From the NCBI GenBank assembly GCA_001632425.1, contig KV425551.1, forward strand, positions 668,996-732,995: DNA of 64,000 nucleotides, written 5' to 3'. The translations under genes and the position numbers were made by a program. The stretch is from Neolentinus lepideus HHB14362 ss-1 (Eukaryota; Basidiomycota; Agaricomycetes; Gloeophyllales; Gloeophyllaceae). Positions within the stretch are counted from its first letter, which is position 1, and every line of letters starts with the position of its first letter. The notes beneath the pieces were generated by a model, which saw only the letters and a list, made by a program, of their open reading frames with translations, was not told the origin of the DNA and searched no databases. Positions 11,371 through 20,714 of this stretch are shown one piece after another.

Positions 11371-11524
11371 CGGGGCGTTGGAATGAACGAGTGGATGGAC
11401 GAGCGCACGGAAGTGGCCGGTGGCGTTCGGGTTGCTGCAAGCTTCGCAGGCCTGTTACCGGTTTCGATTGATCTTAGCTTCATCCTTCAGTGCACCAAGG
11501 ATCGTACTCTGATTGGATAGCACG

Positions 11525-13533
11525 ATGGATTCGGAAACAGAGACAACGCCGTGGTACAGACAGACAGACTCGCCGATACCGTTCTTTCTGTGTCAGAAGA
11601 TAGCTGTTCGTCTTCCCATGCTCTGGAGCTTTGTGGCGACACTCAAACATAAACTTAAACATAGTCCAATGATCCTGCTCGAACTGCATTTACTGCTATC
11701 GCTACTTTCCCTTGGGAAATTGACTCAATTTCGACCTTATGTGACGGAAGCTTAAATACGCCTGAACTACGGCCACAATGGATGCAAATAGTCCAAGACT
11801 GGTACGGTGCTATGATAGTCGGAGCAAAGGGCAAGATATATGTCATGCCCCGGCAAGGTAACACTTCACAGAAGCCGCTATGCGTCAAACTTCCTCAAGG
11901 TGTACGTTACTCACACTTTCTTTCTTGTTCTTGATAACTGACAGAATGGACCAAGGACGATGCACTGAGCAGCATAGACATCAAATGTGTTGCTTGGGCC
12001 ATGGGTTCTCTAGTGGCCCCTGTAGTGATGGTAGTATTTGCAGCAGGTAGCTTGCTGTACGTAGTAGACGTCAGAAGTCGCCAGATCATAGGCTATCTAC
12101 GCGGTCACGGAGGGGTCAGTGGATGCTACTTTTGTTTTCCTCCAAACCACCTCATATCACTCAGGCAATTACATCAATCGCCGTACACCCTGTTCACCCT
12201 TACATATTCTGTACGACGTCGAGAGATTTCACTACAAGAATCTACGATCTCACGCAGGCACCGGCACAGTACCCTACCAATCCACATTGGCCACCCTCAA
12301 AGGAGCCAAGCTTGGCCGGCGCAGCCTACGGTCTGCAGATGTCAGAGCCTGAAGGTCAGGGCATTGGCCGGTGCGTGGCTGTTCTGGCCGGCGGTCGTTC
12401 TGGTGGGCACATGGCTGCCGTCTTAAGTGCTGTGAGTGACACCATTTTGCGGTGTCAGAGCCTGGACAGACGAAAGGAGTCCCCATAGTCGTTTCATCCC
12501 GTCTTGCCACTTATTGCAACATGTGGGGTGAGTATCATGAGTCGGTGTTCGATTGCGTTCCGTTGAATTATCACTAGATGGACCGTGTGGCAAAAATCTG
12601 GCCAATACCTTCTTTAGAGGGTGGTCATATAGCTAGAGAAGACAAACCGTTCTTCAGCACGAGTCTTCTGCATCAAGCTCGGATATTGTCGATCACCTGG
12701 TACATGACTCTGACACGCTGATGTCAAATATGAGTATCTCTAAAATTTCCCGAAGGTTAAGCCAAGACGTGCTGCTAACGCACAGCGCACCTGCTTTAAT
12801 GCGTGTCGACAAGGATGATAGGGACAGTGAGACGTACGAAACTGAAGGCACCCTCGCGGTCTGGCGATGGCTAGGCGTGGATAGATTCTTTCCGCCAGAG
12901 TTTGAGGATTCGATGTCGCAAAGGGTGAAACGAGGATGCGCATCGGTGAGTCCCGTTGAAAATTTGCATCCATGGTGGAACATTTTCCGACACATTCTCA
13001 GGATTACCAAGAGAGCGGTAAGACCAATCACTTCTTAGATACCCACTTTCTATAGAAGTACTGACTTGCATGTTGTAGCTTCATTCAAGATAATATCGGT
13101 CCTCAAACTCCCCATGACTACAAGACATCTCCATGTTTATCAATCGCCTGTTCATGACCCCATAGTCCTGATGTCGCAGGCGAATATAATCAGAATCCTC
13201 AATGTCTGTAATCTGGAGCCATGCCCACCTCCACCATCTCCTTTCAGAGATGAACTTGCGGAGATAGCTAAGCGGCTACAGCTGTCGAACAGTCTCTCCC
13301 ACCAGTCGTTAAATAGGGCCTCTACCACTATGAGCACCGCAGACGAGACGGTCGCTGAGCCAAATAGTCTGTGGCCAGACTGCTGGAAACTTATTGCTCC
13401 TCAAGGGGGAACATATGGAGATGCTGACCCGCCCACGATTGAAGCTTGCGAAGTTTCACAAGATGGGAGAATTATCACTGCGGTCGGGTCTAGAGGTCAT
13501 ATCTGGATCTGGCGAATCAGTTCGGAGGACTGA
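11525..13533 (+). CDS. WD40 protein resembling EED/ESC, a PRC2 subunit
   Basis: EED/ESC is the WD40 scaffold of Polycomb repressive complex 2, which methylates H3K27 in the nucleus. I join nine exons: 11525-11605, 11665-11899, 11945-12114, 12165-12431, 12489-12527, 12578-12699, 12756-12945, 13002-13017 and 13079-13533. They give 524 residues and close in frame. Matching stretches are ITSIAVHPVHPYIFCTTSRD then IYDLTQ, CVAVLAGGRSGGHMAAVLSA then IATCGMDRVAKIW, GTLAVWRWLG, and the last blade IEACEVSQDGRIITAVGSRG then IWIWR. In EED the same place reads VAIFGG, GHRDEVLSADY and CGMDHSLKLW. Blades five and six carry long inserts. The start is the first ATG; an upstream TTG also opens the frame. A generic WD40 protein is the alternative. 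Confidence 0.75.
13002..13017 (+). other. 16-nt micro-exon in the EED-like gene
   Basis: The exon GATTACCAAGAGAGCG lies between a 56-nt intron (12946-13001) and a 61-nt intron (13018-13078). Including it makes the whole 1575-nt coding sequence close in frame. Confidence 0.75.
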
Positions 13534-13747
13534 ATCAGCACCGTACATCGGCTTCCTGGATAGTCTTGATAGCACCTTCACATATGTTACACCTTGAGTA
13601 TGGATTGGGTATACATATATAGAACATGTGTATGAACTTAAGAATATGAGTATGCAGATGTATGATGCGCATGCAGATATAGAAAATCCGAAATTCTAAC
13701 GGTCCTTTAGATACTATCCAATTACGGCCAGCAATACCCATTCCCAT

Positions 13748-16700
13748 CTAATCCGGGTTAAGAGGGGTGGATGCTCCCCCTGGACTGGCACGGCCCTTGC
13801 CGCGCGTCGATGGCTTCCTCGTAAATCGGGTTACATGGGACATGGCGGTCTCGTCATTTTCCTCGTCCATGCTGCCATCGGAACTGTCATCCGAGTAGTT
13901 TCGCACTCTCACATCTTCATCGCCTTCCAGCGGCTCTGGACGCCTTGTCCACCGCGCAGCTGACCGGACACCATCGACCCACCGCAGCGTCTCCACTCCA
14001 ATCTGGCGCACTCTGCGACTTCTCAAACGCCAGTTCTTGGGTCGCCCGCTTGAACTTTCCGTACTCGAAGGTCTGCCATCGTCGACACGGTCTTTATTAT
14101 TCTCGTCAGCGCGAGGCTTCTCAGGTACAGCCGCAAGCATTCGAGGATCTGACGGGAAGACCAATGGTAGCATATATCGGGAGTCCAGCAGTTCCCCGAG
14201 CACTTGTGGAGGTTTGGCGGGTTCCCAGACCGATAGATCCTGCGTGCCGTCAAAGAGCAGATCTATGTTTCGTTGTGCAAAAGAAAGCTGAGAAGAAGAG
14301 ACCGTAGACACAGACGGCGCGCTATCCTCTACTGAGGCTGTCCCATCGTTGAAGGACGAGGACTCGCTTTGATCGTAGTCGCGGTCTCGTTCATCGATCT
14401 AGGTAGCCCTTCTCAGGAATGGTGGTAAATAAAGACAGCATGAGATCTTACCTCCTTACGCAGAGCTTCGACACCGAGCTTGACTCGATGCCGCTCCCAG
14501 TCCTTCTGCAGTTGAGCAAGGTACTGGGTGCATTCCTCTGTCATTCGGCCTTCGTTGACCTCATATCTGTAGTCCTTTACTGCTCGTCGCATCTACAGAG
14601 TCCGTGCATTAACAATCATAATAAAGAGTACCAAATAAGCCTTTACCTGCAGTGGGTTCAGATCCTTCATGGATTGGATCGTAACTATCAAGTCGGAGAA
14701 ATCGGTGACAGAAGACAGGCACTATGATGCATTAGTTTCACACTAAGGAGAACACAGGCACCTGGTTACCTGCAACCAGTTCAAAAGGTCCCAGACAGGG
14801 GCAAAGTGCGATGCGATGCCTCGAGGGAGGCCCATCTCCTTTACCCAGGCCTTCAGATGGGTCAAATTAGCTTCTACCTGGACAGCCCGTGACCTACATG
14901 CACCGTCTATGATCTGCCGTCTCGTATAGAAAATCCCTGGACAGACTCACCGACAGAGGTATTTCTTCCGTGTTAGTATTCGATTGAAAAGCTCGCCTAA
15001 ATCTTTGTGAGCAATCTTAGGCTGGAAAGAGACAGGGCTAGAGACCTACATGCAGTCCAGTACATAATTTGCGACCACAGCTGCGTGATAAGCGCTGGGT
15101 TAACTCCCGAGAGCGTCAGTAAAGTATGCAAAGCCGTCAAAAATTCGGTAACATCCGACGGCGACGGGCCCGGCGGAGCATCCTGAAACATGGCCTGCAG
15201 AGGCGTCACTGGTCCACGAGTCCGCGACAACGTCTGTGTGAGAGAAGAGAACGTCCGCTGGCGCGGGGAGGACACGGAGGGCGGGGAAGGGGGACGAGTC
15301 GGATCCGGGGAGAGATGGGCGCTCCCATTACGCGTGGTGCTGGCAGTCGAAGAGATGCCGCTCGGTTGCTTTTTCTTGCCGAAGGAGCGGAGGAAGGACC
15401 ATTCGGACTCAAATTGGATGGAGTCAAGGTCGGAGGATGCGGGGACATAGTCGAGCAGTGTGGCATCAAATTGCTCGTCGATTTTTCGTTCGGCAAAGCG
15501 GATAATGAAAACTGAGTAATGTGATAGTTGGTACCGTTAGCGCAGCGTGGACCTTGGAATGACAGTGCATACCAAAGACGGAGTTGATTAGCTCTTCGAT
15601 GATGTCGAAAGAGCCGAGCATATCACATGCTTCGCTTATGGACTGGTCACACCGCATGAGGTGAAGCCAAACAGTAGTGTTGTATAACCAGAAGACCAAA
15701 CAAGTTATGTCATCTGCTTGGTTCTGAAAGTGAATGAACATCAAGAACCATCAGAAGTGCGAAGACACGCACAAAGATTGCTTCCTCGATGCTGTCGGTG
15801 GCTCCAATAATGAGGTCTTCAAGCCATGTGTGATCGCATGTTAGGCAGGCGAACCGCGCCAGCAAGTAGAGCACACTTGCAGGCTCAGAATTTCCCAAAG
15901 AAATGGGGAAATTCCCTATTAGCGACTGGAGGATGTAAGGTAGTGATGAGGGGGAGAAGACAAGCATGGTGGTGAAGTCCAATGGCGGGGTCTATGTGCC
16001 GGTCAGCGAGCGACCATATATCTCGTGCGTTCCACATACGAAGAGGGCATCTCCTAGATCTTCATCTTCGTTTTCTTCTGAGTCACTGAGGACGTTGTCA
16101 TCTCCAGACCACCCGGGCTTGATGTTCAATATACGAGCAATATTGTCCCGTATACTCCTCTGGTGACCCTGTAACTTCGCAGTTCTCTCCACATGCCTGC
16201 GTCGCTCCTCAATTTTACCACCAGACCAGCCCTCGCCGCGCATGGCTTCTTCCAACAATAACGCAACGTCCTCGCGACCTGGCATGGTTGAGTGAGCAGT
16301 CACTATGTCCAACGCAGTTAACTTCCGTCGCGTCTCTGTAAGCAGTGAGCATCCGTGAGTCGACAAGTACGAGACCAGTGTTGGAGGTGCGAGCAGAGCA
16401 GCATAATGCAAGGGCGTCCATCCGGCTGTGGCAAGTCAGCTCATTGAATGCATTAGATACGTACGGCGAATGTACCTTTATCTGCCGCATTCACATCGGC
16501 ACCCTGTGATACCAGAAGCCGCACACATTCCTCTCTCTCAACATCCCGTTCCGACTCGGCCCCGAATCCCAGCGTAGTCAGGCTCACAAGACCGACCCCA
16601 TCTTCATCCTGAGCACCCAGGTCAACAGACGTCTGCGCCTGGGGGTCATTCAGCAGGAATGTCAATAAAGTGAGGTCGCCGAAGACGCAAGCCCGGCTTA

Positions 16701-16848
16701 GACAGTGCAAAACCAGTTCACCCTTCTGCGTAGGAGTAAGCCCAGAATCAGATGCCAGGAGCGACGTTAACTGGGTCGTTGTCGGATAAAGAGGGTGCAA
16801 GTCGGGCTCGGGTGACAGGTCCAAAGGCTGCAGGGAAGCAGAGGTCAT
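13748..16848 (-). CDS. DIL and ankyrin-repeat domain protein
   Basis: A fungal protein joining ankyrin repeats to a dilute (DIL) domain like the cargo-binding tail of class V myosins. It may act in vesicle or membrane traffic, but its role is not established. It starts MTSASLQPLDLSPEP. Ankyrin repeats are near RACVFGDLTLLTFLL, LLVSQGADVNAADK, GWTPLHYAAL and KLTALDIVTAH. A DIL region follows, with VFWLYNTTVWLHLMRCDQ, IIEELINSVF and FIIRFAERKIDEQFDATLLD. The C-terminus is low-complexity, with Ser/Pro and Arg-rich parts, and ends ASTPLNPD. It is around 800 residues over about ten exons. It runs tail to tail with the EED-like gene. Confidence 0.87.
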
Positions 16849-17130
16849 GGTACGGACAAGTCTACCGGAACCACACCAGCAGGAGTGGCTACTAGTCAAG
16901 CTGCACGAGGTGCAATAGGGAGACGTCGGTAATAGGACTGTCAGAAAGTGCAACTGCCTAGGCTGCTGTGATGTGCTGCAATGAAGCTTGATGGCGGTCG
17001 TAAATAGTGTCTCTTTGTTTGTCAATGGATCCTTTCATTGAATCCTCTACTGAACGCCCACTGTGAAGCTTGTCTGAGGCTTCCATTGCTGCCGCTCATC
17101 TCATCTACTGTTCAAGTCTATCTGTGTCAG
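16849..17130. promoter_or_regulatory. Divergent promoter, DIL-ankyrin / CXXC zinc protein
   Basis: The region between two divergent start codons. No clear motif was picked out. Confidence 0.4.
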
Positions 17131-17923
17131 ATGGTCGTGAGTAGCGCCAGGCGCTCTACGAAGGGCTTGTACAGCCCATTTATGCTTGCAACGACTAGCG
17201 CCTCTTACTCTCGATAAAAGCGGACCTGGAAAACATCACAGATCTCATCCCAGCATCGGACTCGTTTGAGTACTTTTTCGAGGTGAATTTTTGTGAGATC
17301 TACTCATTGGCAGCAGTTTCAGTTATCTTCTGTCACGGTACATGCTAGGTGAAATGCACGAGCTGCAACGAGACGCATCCTAAATACGTATCTCTCAATC
17401 GTCTGGTACGCCCGTCACCTTGTTCAAAATGTTTGCAATATTTGATAATGAATGGCGACAACTTTAGGAAGAGAAGAATGTAGCTGGCGGGAAGGGCAGC
17501 ACTGCGAATTTCGTCTGGCGTTGTGGTTTGTGCAAGCGCGAGAGTTCTGCGAAGTTCGAAGCTGCCAGTCTCCCTCAACCCTACCAAGCGGATTCTTCTG
17601 GACAGTTCGCGCCTCTGGTGACAATCGATTGTCGGGGTCTTGAATTCACCAGCTTTGACCCCAGAGTGAACATCCAGTCACCGTGCATTTCGAGCGTAGT
17701 GTGTTGACACTCACTGTGTCTAGGGAACATGGAAATGCGTGGGGCTGGAATCTGGTACTGTATTCAATGAAGTCGAGCTCGAGGGAGGTGAATGGGTCGA
17801 TTATGACGAGAAGGTAAATATCCGGACCTATAATACAAGGATATCGCACTGAATAGCTTGGTTGCTCAGGCATCGCTTCCTGTTAGCGTCATGAGCTTCG
17901 AGAGCAAGTGGGGACGAGCGTGA
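17131..17923 (+). CDS. CXXC zinc-binding protein, DUF866/UPF0587 (C1orf123-like)
   Basis: A small, widely conserved eukaryotic zinc protein of poorly known function. It is cut into six exons, so no single ORF shows it: 17131-17136, 17199-17282, 17349-17405, 17468-17665, 17724-17813 and 17870-17923, for 162 residues. The product starts MVRLLLSIKADLENITDL and contains FEYFFEVKCTSCNETHPK, NFVWRCGLCKRESSAKF, LVTIDCRGLEFTSFDPR, GTWKCVGLESGTVF and WVDYDEKASLPVSVMSFESK. The pairs CTSC and CGLC are the four zinc ligands expected. Coding exon 1 holds only Met-Val. All exon lengths are multiples of three, so all five introns are phase 0. Confidence 0.93.
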
Positions 17924-18254
17924 TATCGTCCGTGTATTTCTGTGTATTTATACGTAATGTTACGTCAAGCAGAGAAGATGAAACGAAAAGATTAATCCGT
18001 ACAAAGAAGGTATCTAGTCCGCCTGTTCAAACTGCTACAGCAATGTAAACATACAGATTATTGTCCACTGCCTTGCGCTTGTCCCATTGACTAGTTCCTG
18101 GCTGCTTGTCCTTCTCACCTTCATGCATCGTCCTTTCTTCAGGACCTTCTTTCTTCACCTCTCAGTTCTCTCTTGTGGCTCCTCTTCATTAGTCTCTTCC
18201 GGTTCCTCCCTCTCCTCTTGTCCTTCCTCAGTTTTCCTCTCTTTGGTCTGCTCT
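17924..18254. other. Intergenic, convergent 3' flanks; purine/pyrimidine-rich
   Basis: The part from about 18100 to 18254 is strongly CT-rich on the plus strand (GA-rich on the minus). Read in one minus frame it encodes a Glu-rich peptide continuing past the stop of the IQ-motif gene; see findings. Confidence 0.5.
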
Positions 18255-20396
18255 TCATCTCCGCCTCTCTTCTTCTTTCTCGCCCCCATCCTTCTCTGCC
18301 GTAGACCCCTCCTTAGGATTCGCTTTCCCTTTTACGCCATCTCCTGACCCCTTCCGCCCATACAATACATCCTTCTTCCAAGCTGCAACATCCCCGATAG
18401 TATCCTTCACCCACGTCTCTTTCTCCTTTGATTCCTCGGCATGCCCATCCTCATCCTTTGCTTCAGACTTGTGATAGAATATCCCAGGGATCTGCTTCTG
18501 GCCCCGCGTAGCGACCTCACTAGGCCAGTTCTTGGCTTTCGCGAGATGCTCGATCCTAATGGTGCAGTGCTAGTGAGAAGATGGGTTCGAGTATCAGTAG
18601 TAGTTGATCACTTACCCCCAAAGGGCTGCTTCAGCCTTCATCTGTCGGACCTTATGCGTATCCACCCCACGCTGTTTGAGAATTTCCAGGAATTTGCGAT
18701 AGTGCTCGACCGAAGTCCTGCGGAAGAATAAGATGCAGGACCTGCGATGTCGACATAACTTTGACCTGCCTATAATGACCTGACAGAGGCGACAGAGAGT
18801 GAATAACGCCGTCTTTTACTGATATTAGCCCTGCAGAGGTGACGGCGCCGCCACCTAGGAAGGAAGAGTGTTGGAATCTGCCTTGATCTGCCAGATCATT
18901 AGAATGGTTAGAATATTAGATGGTTAATGTAACCATACCCTTGATACCAATGAACAAGTTGACTACATTGGTCTGTGAAAGAATCGAATTGGCTATACGA
19001 AGATCTACTTACAATTCCGGTCCTGTGAAGGTTCGAAGGTGAAATCGTGAGGCATGATCATTAGGAGAAAGCTGACCGCAACGTATATCCACTTGTTCAT
19101 CTTGGTTGTCTTGCCTAGCAACTTATCCGTCCACTCGCGTACCGTTAAGTGCCTATGCACCGCCTTGCTAACGGGGTTGCTTCCTTTCGGTGGTTCATTA
19201 TAATGCGCCTCGTCCGATCCTATGGAGGAGCCCGACGATATCGACGTTGAGCTCTGCTGCCTCTGCACATCAGAGTGGTCTTGGGTTGCATCAATGTCGT
19301 CTGCTTCGACGATTCCCTGTCCGTCCCCAGCGTCTTTCCACCGGCCGGCGGTGGTGTCGACGAGTTCGTGATTGCGGGCCCAGCGAAGTTTTCCTTCTTC
19401 GTCTATCTCTGCTAGATAATTAAGCCCTATGGATGCTCGTCAGACCCTTAGTATTCTCGACGACAAGCGCGCAACTTACTCTGTTCGGAGGAAAGATATC
19501 TGAAATGTAACTCAAGGTTAGTGGGCAGTATAAAATCGAATGATTAGCATCACGTTATTCTCTAGATGACGAGTAAGTAAGAGTTTGTGACGTATGAGAG
19601 ATTAATTCTCACCTCTGCTTCCAGCTGATCTCTGGCACACTCAGGCAACGACAGGTCTTTTCCCCCTCCTCTATCTAGCCTAGATTATTTCAGTATCAGG
19701 AGGGATGGGAGTAAGAAGAGGTGCTGACCATTTGAAGAAGTTCTCTTCAGTATTCTCTTGCTGCCACCGTTTGTGGTAGTACTGTATTTGGGGTGGGAGG
19801 TAAGGTCGTGTGCCACTTATTTATATATTCAATAACTGGCCTTGACTTGGGCCAAAGGATGAGACGAGGCAAATCACAATTCACTGATTGTACTCAACGA
19901 TTGGAGCCATATCGGTGCTTGCTGAGCGATCGGCGCGGCGTCAGAACACAACAGCAATGGAAAATGAGAGTATAATTTACCCGTCAATTAATTCAAGCCA
20001 GTGCTGCGTCTCCAAAATCTTATGAAGTGCTGCATCGTCATGCAGCCCATTCTTTGAGAGCATCTCATTCTGGTCTTCCAGGCGACCAATACTGAATACG
20101 GCTCTATTCCACCTGGACTTCGGGTCGTTCTTGCCTTGCTCCGCTGCAGTTCTGTCGAACTTCAAACCAATCATAATTCACCGATCAATTCACCAAGTTT
20201 CTACTATTTGCTTAGTTGCTTCGACGCTTACATCGGACTTTGCGAGTACCGCTACATCCTCCCAACGTACATCGCTGTTCATATACCGTCCCTTAGCCTT
20301 GTTTGAGGCCTTCCAAGCACGCTGTATCCTTGTGGCGGCCTGGACTCTGGAGTCATCGTAGTGGGAGGTTATGGCATTGATATTGTCTTCGGACAT
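18255..20396 (-). CDS. IQ-motif (calmodulin-binding) fungal protein of unknown function
   Basis: An uncharacterised fungal family with an N-terminal IQ motif (VQAATRIQRAWKAS), which suggests calmodulin binding. I join 14 exons, which close in frame at 474 residues: 20232-20396, 19981-20159, 19899-19921, 19841-19845, 19729-19781, 19613-19679, 19554-19561, 19480-19499, 19077-19426, 19013-19022, 18939-18962, 18770-18887, 18616-18717 and 18255-18555. Stretches typical of the family include NFFKWLDRGGGKDLSLPEC, RITYLSSEQRLNYLAEID, GKLRWARNHELVDT, FQHSSFLGGGAVTSAGLI, LSPLSGHYRTSVEHY and KAEAALWGIEHLAKAKNW. Introns are 49-72 nt. Two need GC donors (18718-18769 and 19782-19840), and exons of 5, 8 and 10 nt are present. 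The 5-nt exon is the least certain. The tail is charged. Homologues were recalled, not searched. Confidence 0.82.
18718..18769 (-). other. GC-AG intron (GCAGGT donor) in the IQ-motif gene
   Basis: The minus-strand reading is TATAG, then GCAGGT...CCGCAG, then GACTTCG. Only the GC donor joins GHYR to TSVEHYRKF in frame. The GT two codons later shifts the frame. Confidence 0.72.
19554..19561 (-). other. 8-nt micro-exon (AGAATAAC) in the IQ-motif gene
   Basis: It is flanked by introns of 51 nt (19562-19612) and 54 nt (19500-19553) with normal GT and AG ends. Including it joins LEAE to RITYLSSEQ in frame; skipping it breaks the frame. Confidence 0.75.
19841..19845 (-). other. Possible 5-nt micro-exon (TCAAG) in the IQ-motif gene
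   Basis: It would sit between introns of 53 nt (19846-19898) and 59 nt (19782-19840, GCCAGT donor). It gives the continuous KHRYGSNLKYYHKRW and is needed for the model to close in frame. This is inference. Confidence 0.5.
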
Positions 20397-20714
20397 GGTG
20401 GATGAAGGGTGCTGTCAGTGGCTGTGCTTCCAAGGCCTCAATCGATGATGTCATAGATCAGACTCCCTTCGATCAGGTCAGGAACCCATGTATTATGGGC
20501 CAGTAATGCTAGTATGCCAACGAAAGTAAATTAGAAAGTGCTACATGATGCGGTACAGGATATACTGGCAGATGTGCGGTAGATGGTGAACAATGCTAGT
20601 GAAGAAGATCAAAGACAAATAACACAAAATGGGTGTGAATGGGTGCAGAGTGAGACCGTAACGTGAATAAAGCAACAAGAGTAGAAACGTTTCCATAGGT
20701 CAGTATATCCTTGC
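20397..20714. other. Intergenic, IQ-motif gene promoter / MAPKKK 3' flank
   Basis: Two minus-strand genes in tandem are separated here. No ORF or repeat was recognised. Confidence 0.5.

Noticed and set aside
20190..20231. Stop codon after IVETW ending the IQ protein
   Set aside because: It falls inside a 72-nt intron (20160-20231); the next exon continues FDRTAAEQGKNDPKSRW in frame.
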